Origin: Desulfobacterales bacterium
GTDB taxonomy: Bacteria > Desulfobacterota > Desulfobacteria > Desulfobacterales > Desulfobacteraceae
NCBI GenBank assembly: GCA_022361315.1
Contig: JAKSBB010001077.1
Coordinates: 1 to 5,713 of the forward strand
Length of the DNA stretch: 5,713 nt
Reading direction: 5' to 3'
Positions 5,252 to 5,713 of this stretch are shown here, in pieces. The notes under the pieces are model-generated. The model ran no database searches and was not told the origin of the DNA. It worked only from the letters and a program-made list of their open reading frames with translations. The translations under genes and the position numbers were made by a program. Each line of letters begins with the position of its first letter. Position 1 is the stretch's first letter.

Positions 5252-5298
5252 CCGGGCCATGATTTGCAGAGCTGCGAACCACGGCCCGGTCTTTTTTT
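5252..5298 (+). terminator. Intrinsic terminator of the reductase gene, possibly bidirectional
   Basis: CCGGGCC (5252-5258) pairs perfectly with GGCCCGG (5283-5289). Further pairing is possible inside through TTGCA and TGCGAA. A run of seven T follows at 5292-5298. It starts eight bases after the reductase stop. On the other strand the same hairpin is followed by a weaker GATTTTATC tract, so it may also stop the convergent cyclase transcript. Confidence 0.9.
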
Positions 5299-5305
5299 CA
5301 AGATT

Positions 5306-5713
5306 CTATTTTGCCGTCAGGTTGTAAACACCGTCCCAGTCTTCACCCGGCGGATCGTCAAGATAGGCGTCGCACCGGGAGATATAAGTTTTGGAAGGCC
5401 CGTCCTCAGGCACATCTCCTACGATGGATTCAAACTCTGCTTTTGCCTCGTCAAACTGACGATTTTTGTAGAGGGCCAGTGCGCTGTTATACCGGCGTAC
5501 CAGATCGGATGTGGCATCATCCAGGTTGCCTTTGGTCTCCAGCAGTTCATAAACCGTTATGGGTTCCTTTTTACCCACCACGCGAATGGTGTCAAGCTCA
5601 CGCACTTCCACCTCATCCTTCACCTGATCGTAGGTAAAATGTGAAATCATCGTATAGGTGTCGTAATACTTGTTGGCACCTTCAAGGCGGGCGGCCAGGT
5701 TCACGGAATCGCC
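5306..5713 (-). CDS. C-terminal part of a class III adenylate/guanylate cyclase (5' end cut by window edge)
   Basis: The frame is open to the right edge, giving the last 135 residues. It begins with GDSVNLAARLE, the conserved segment of class III nucleotide cyclases, in which the Asn and Arg stabilise the transition state of cAMP or cGMP formation. VGKKEPITVYELL (about residues 46-58 of the fragment) is the usual end of the catalytic domain. The remaining residues include a TPR-like helical repeat (YNSALALYKNRQFDEAKAEF) and a DGPSKTYISRC...PPGEDWDGV ending. From family knowledge, this tail is typical of cyclases with an N-terminal CHASE2 sensor and membrane segments, but that part is outside the window. 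Nucleotide specificity cannot be judged from the fragment. The gene is convergent with the reductase and shares its terminator. Confidence 0.9.
   Translation of the reverse strand, partial: GDSVNLAARLEGANKYYDTYTMISHFTYDQVKDEVEVRELDTIRVVGKKEPITVYELLETKGNLDDATSDLVRRYNSALALYKNRQFDEAKAEFESIVGDVPEDGPSKTYISRCDAYLDDPPGEDWDGVYNLTAK

Overview
The window looks like a chromosomal segment from an anaerobic, signalling-rich Gram-negative bacterium. A Desulfobacterota (Desulfobacteraceae-like) origin is my best guess. This is an inference from protein style: a REC-histidine kinase with an insert in its receiver, a Tat-exported iron-sulfur aldo/keto reductase, and a class III cyclase with the C-terminal tail usual for CHASE2-type cyclases. 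It does not come from any database match. There are five protein genes, two of them cut by the window edges. I see no tRNA, rRNA, CRISPR array or insertion sequence.

Left part (1-2454, minus strand): a two-gene operon. The promoter-proximal gene (2454 to 1000) encodes a soluble REC-HisKA-HATPase kinase. Its last 14 bases overlap the start of a second gene (1013 to beyond the left edge), which encodes a membrane protein with two transmembrane segments flanking a large Cache-like extracytoplasmic sensor domain. The catalytic part of that second protein lies outside the window.

Centre (2455-2937): a long control region between divergent genes. Each side carries a near-perfect sigma-54 (-24/-12) promoter, one firing left into the kinase operon and one firing right into a response regulator gene. 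Between them are three copies of CTATCAAnnTGA. One copy is a perfect 15-bp palindrome about 125 bp upstream of the left start site. The other two lie about 110 and 140 bp upstream of the right start site. This is the layout expected for binding sites of a sigma-54 enhancer-binding protein, although no such activator gene is visible here.

Right of centre (2938-3690, plus strand): an orphan response regulator with an intact receiver and a C-terminal region of about 125 residues that I cannot assign to a known output domain. A gene-free stretch follows (3691-3998) with four inverted repeats in its first 190 bases. Next is a Tat-signal aldo/keto reductase with a reduced C-terminal iron-sulfur motif (3999-5243). 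A strong intrinsic terminator (5252-5298) separates it from a convergent gene entering from the right edge (5713 to 5306, minus strand), the C-terminal end of a class III adenylate/guanylate cyclase.

Working model (inference): the membrane Cache sensor, the soluble REC-kinase and the orphan regulator form one multi-component phosphotransfer system, switched on together by sigma-54 and a shared activator. The aldo/keto reductase may be a neighbour or a target. Its own promoter was not found.
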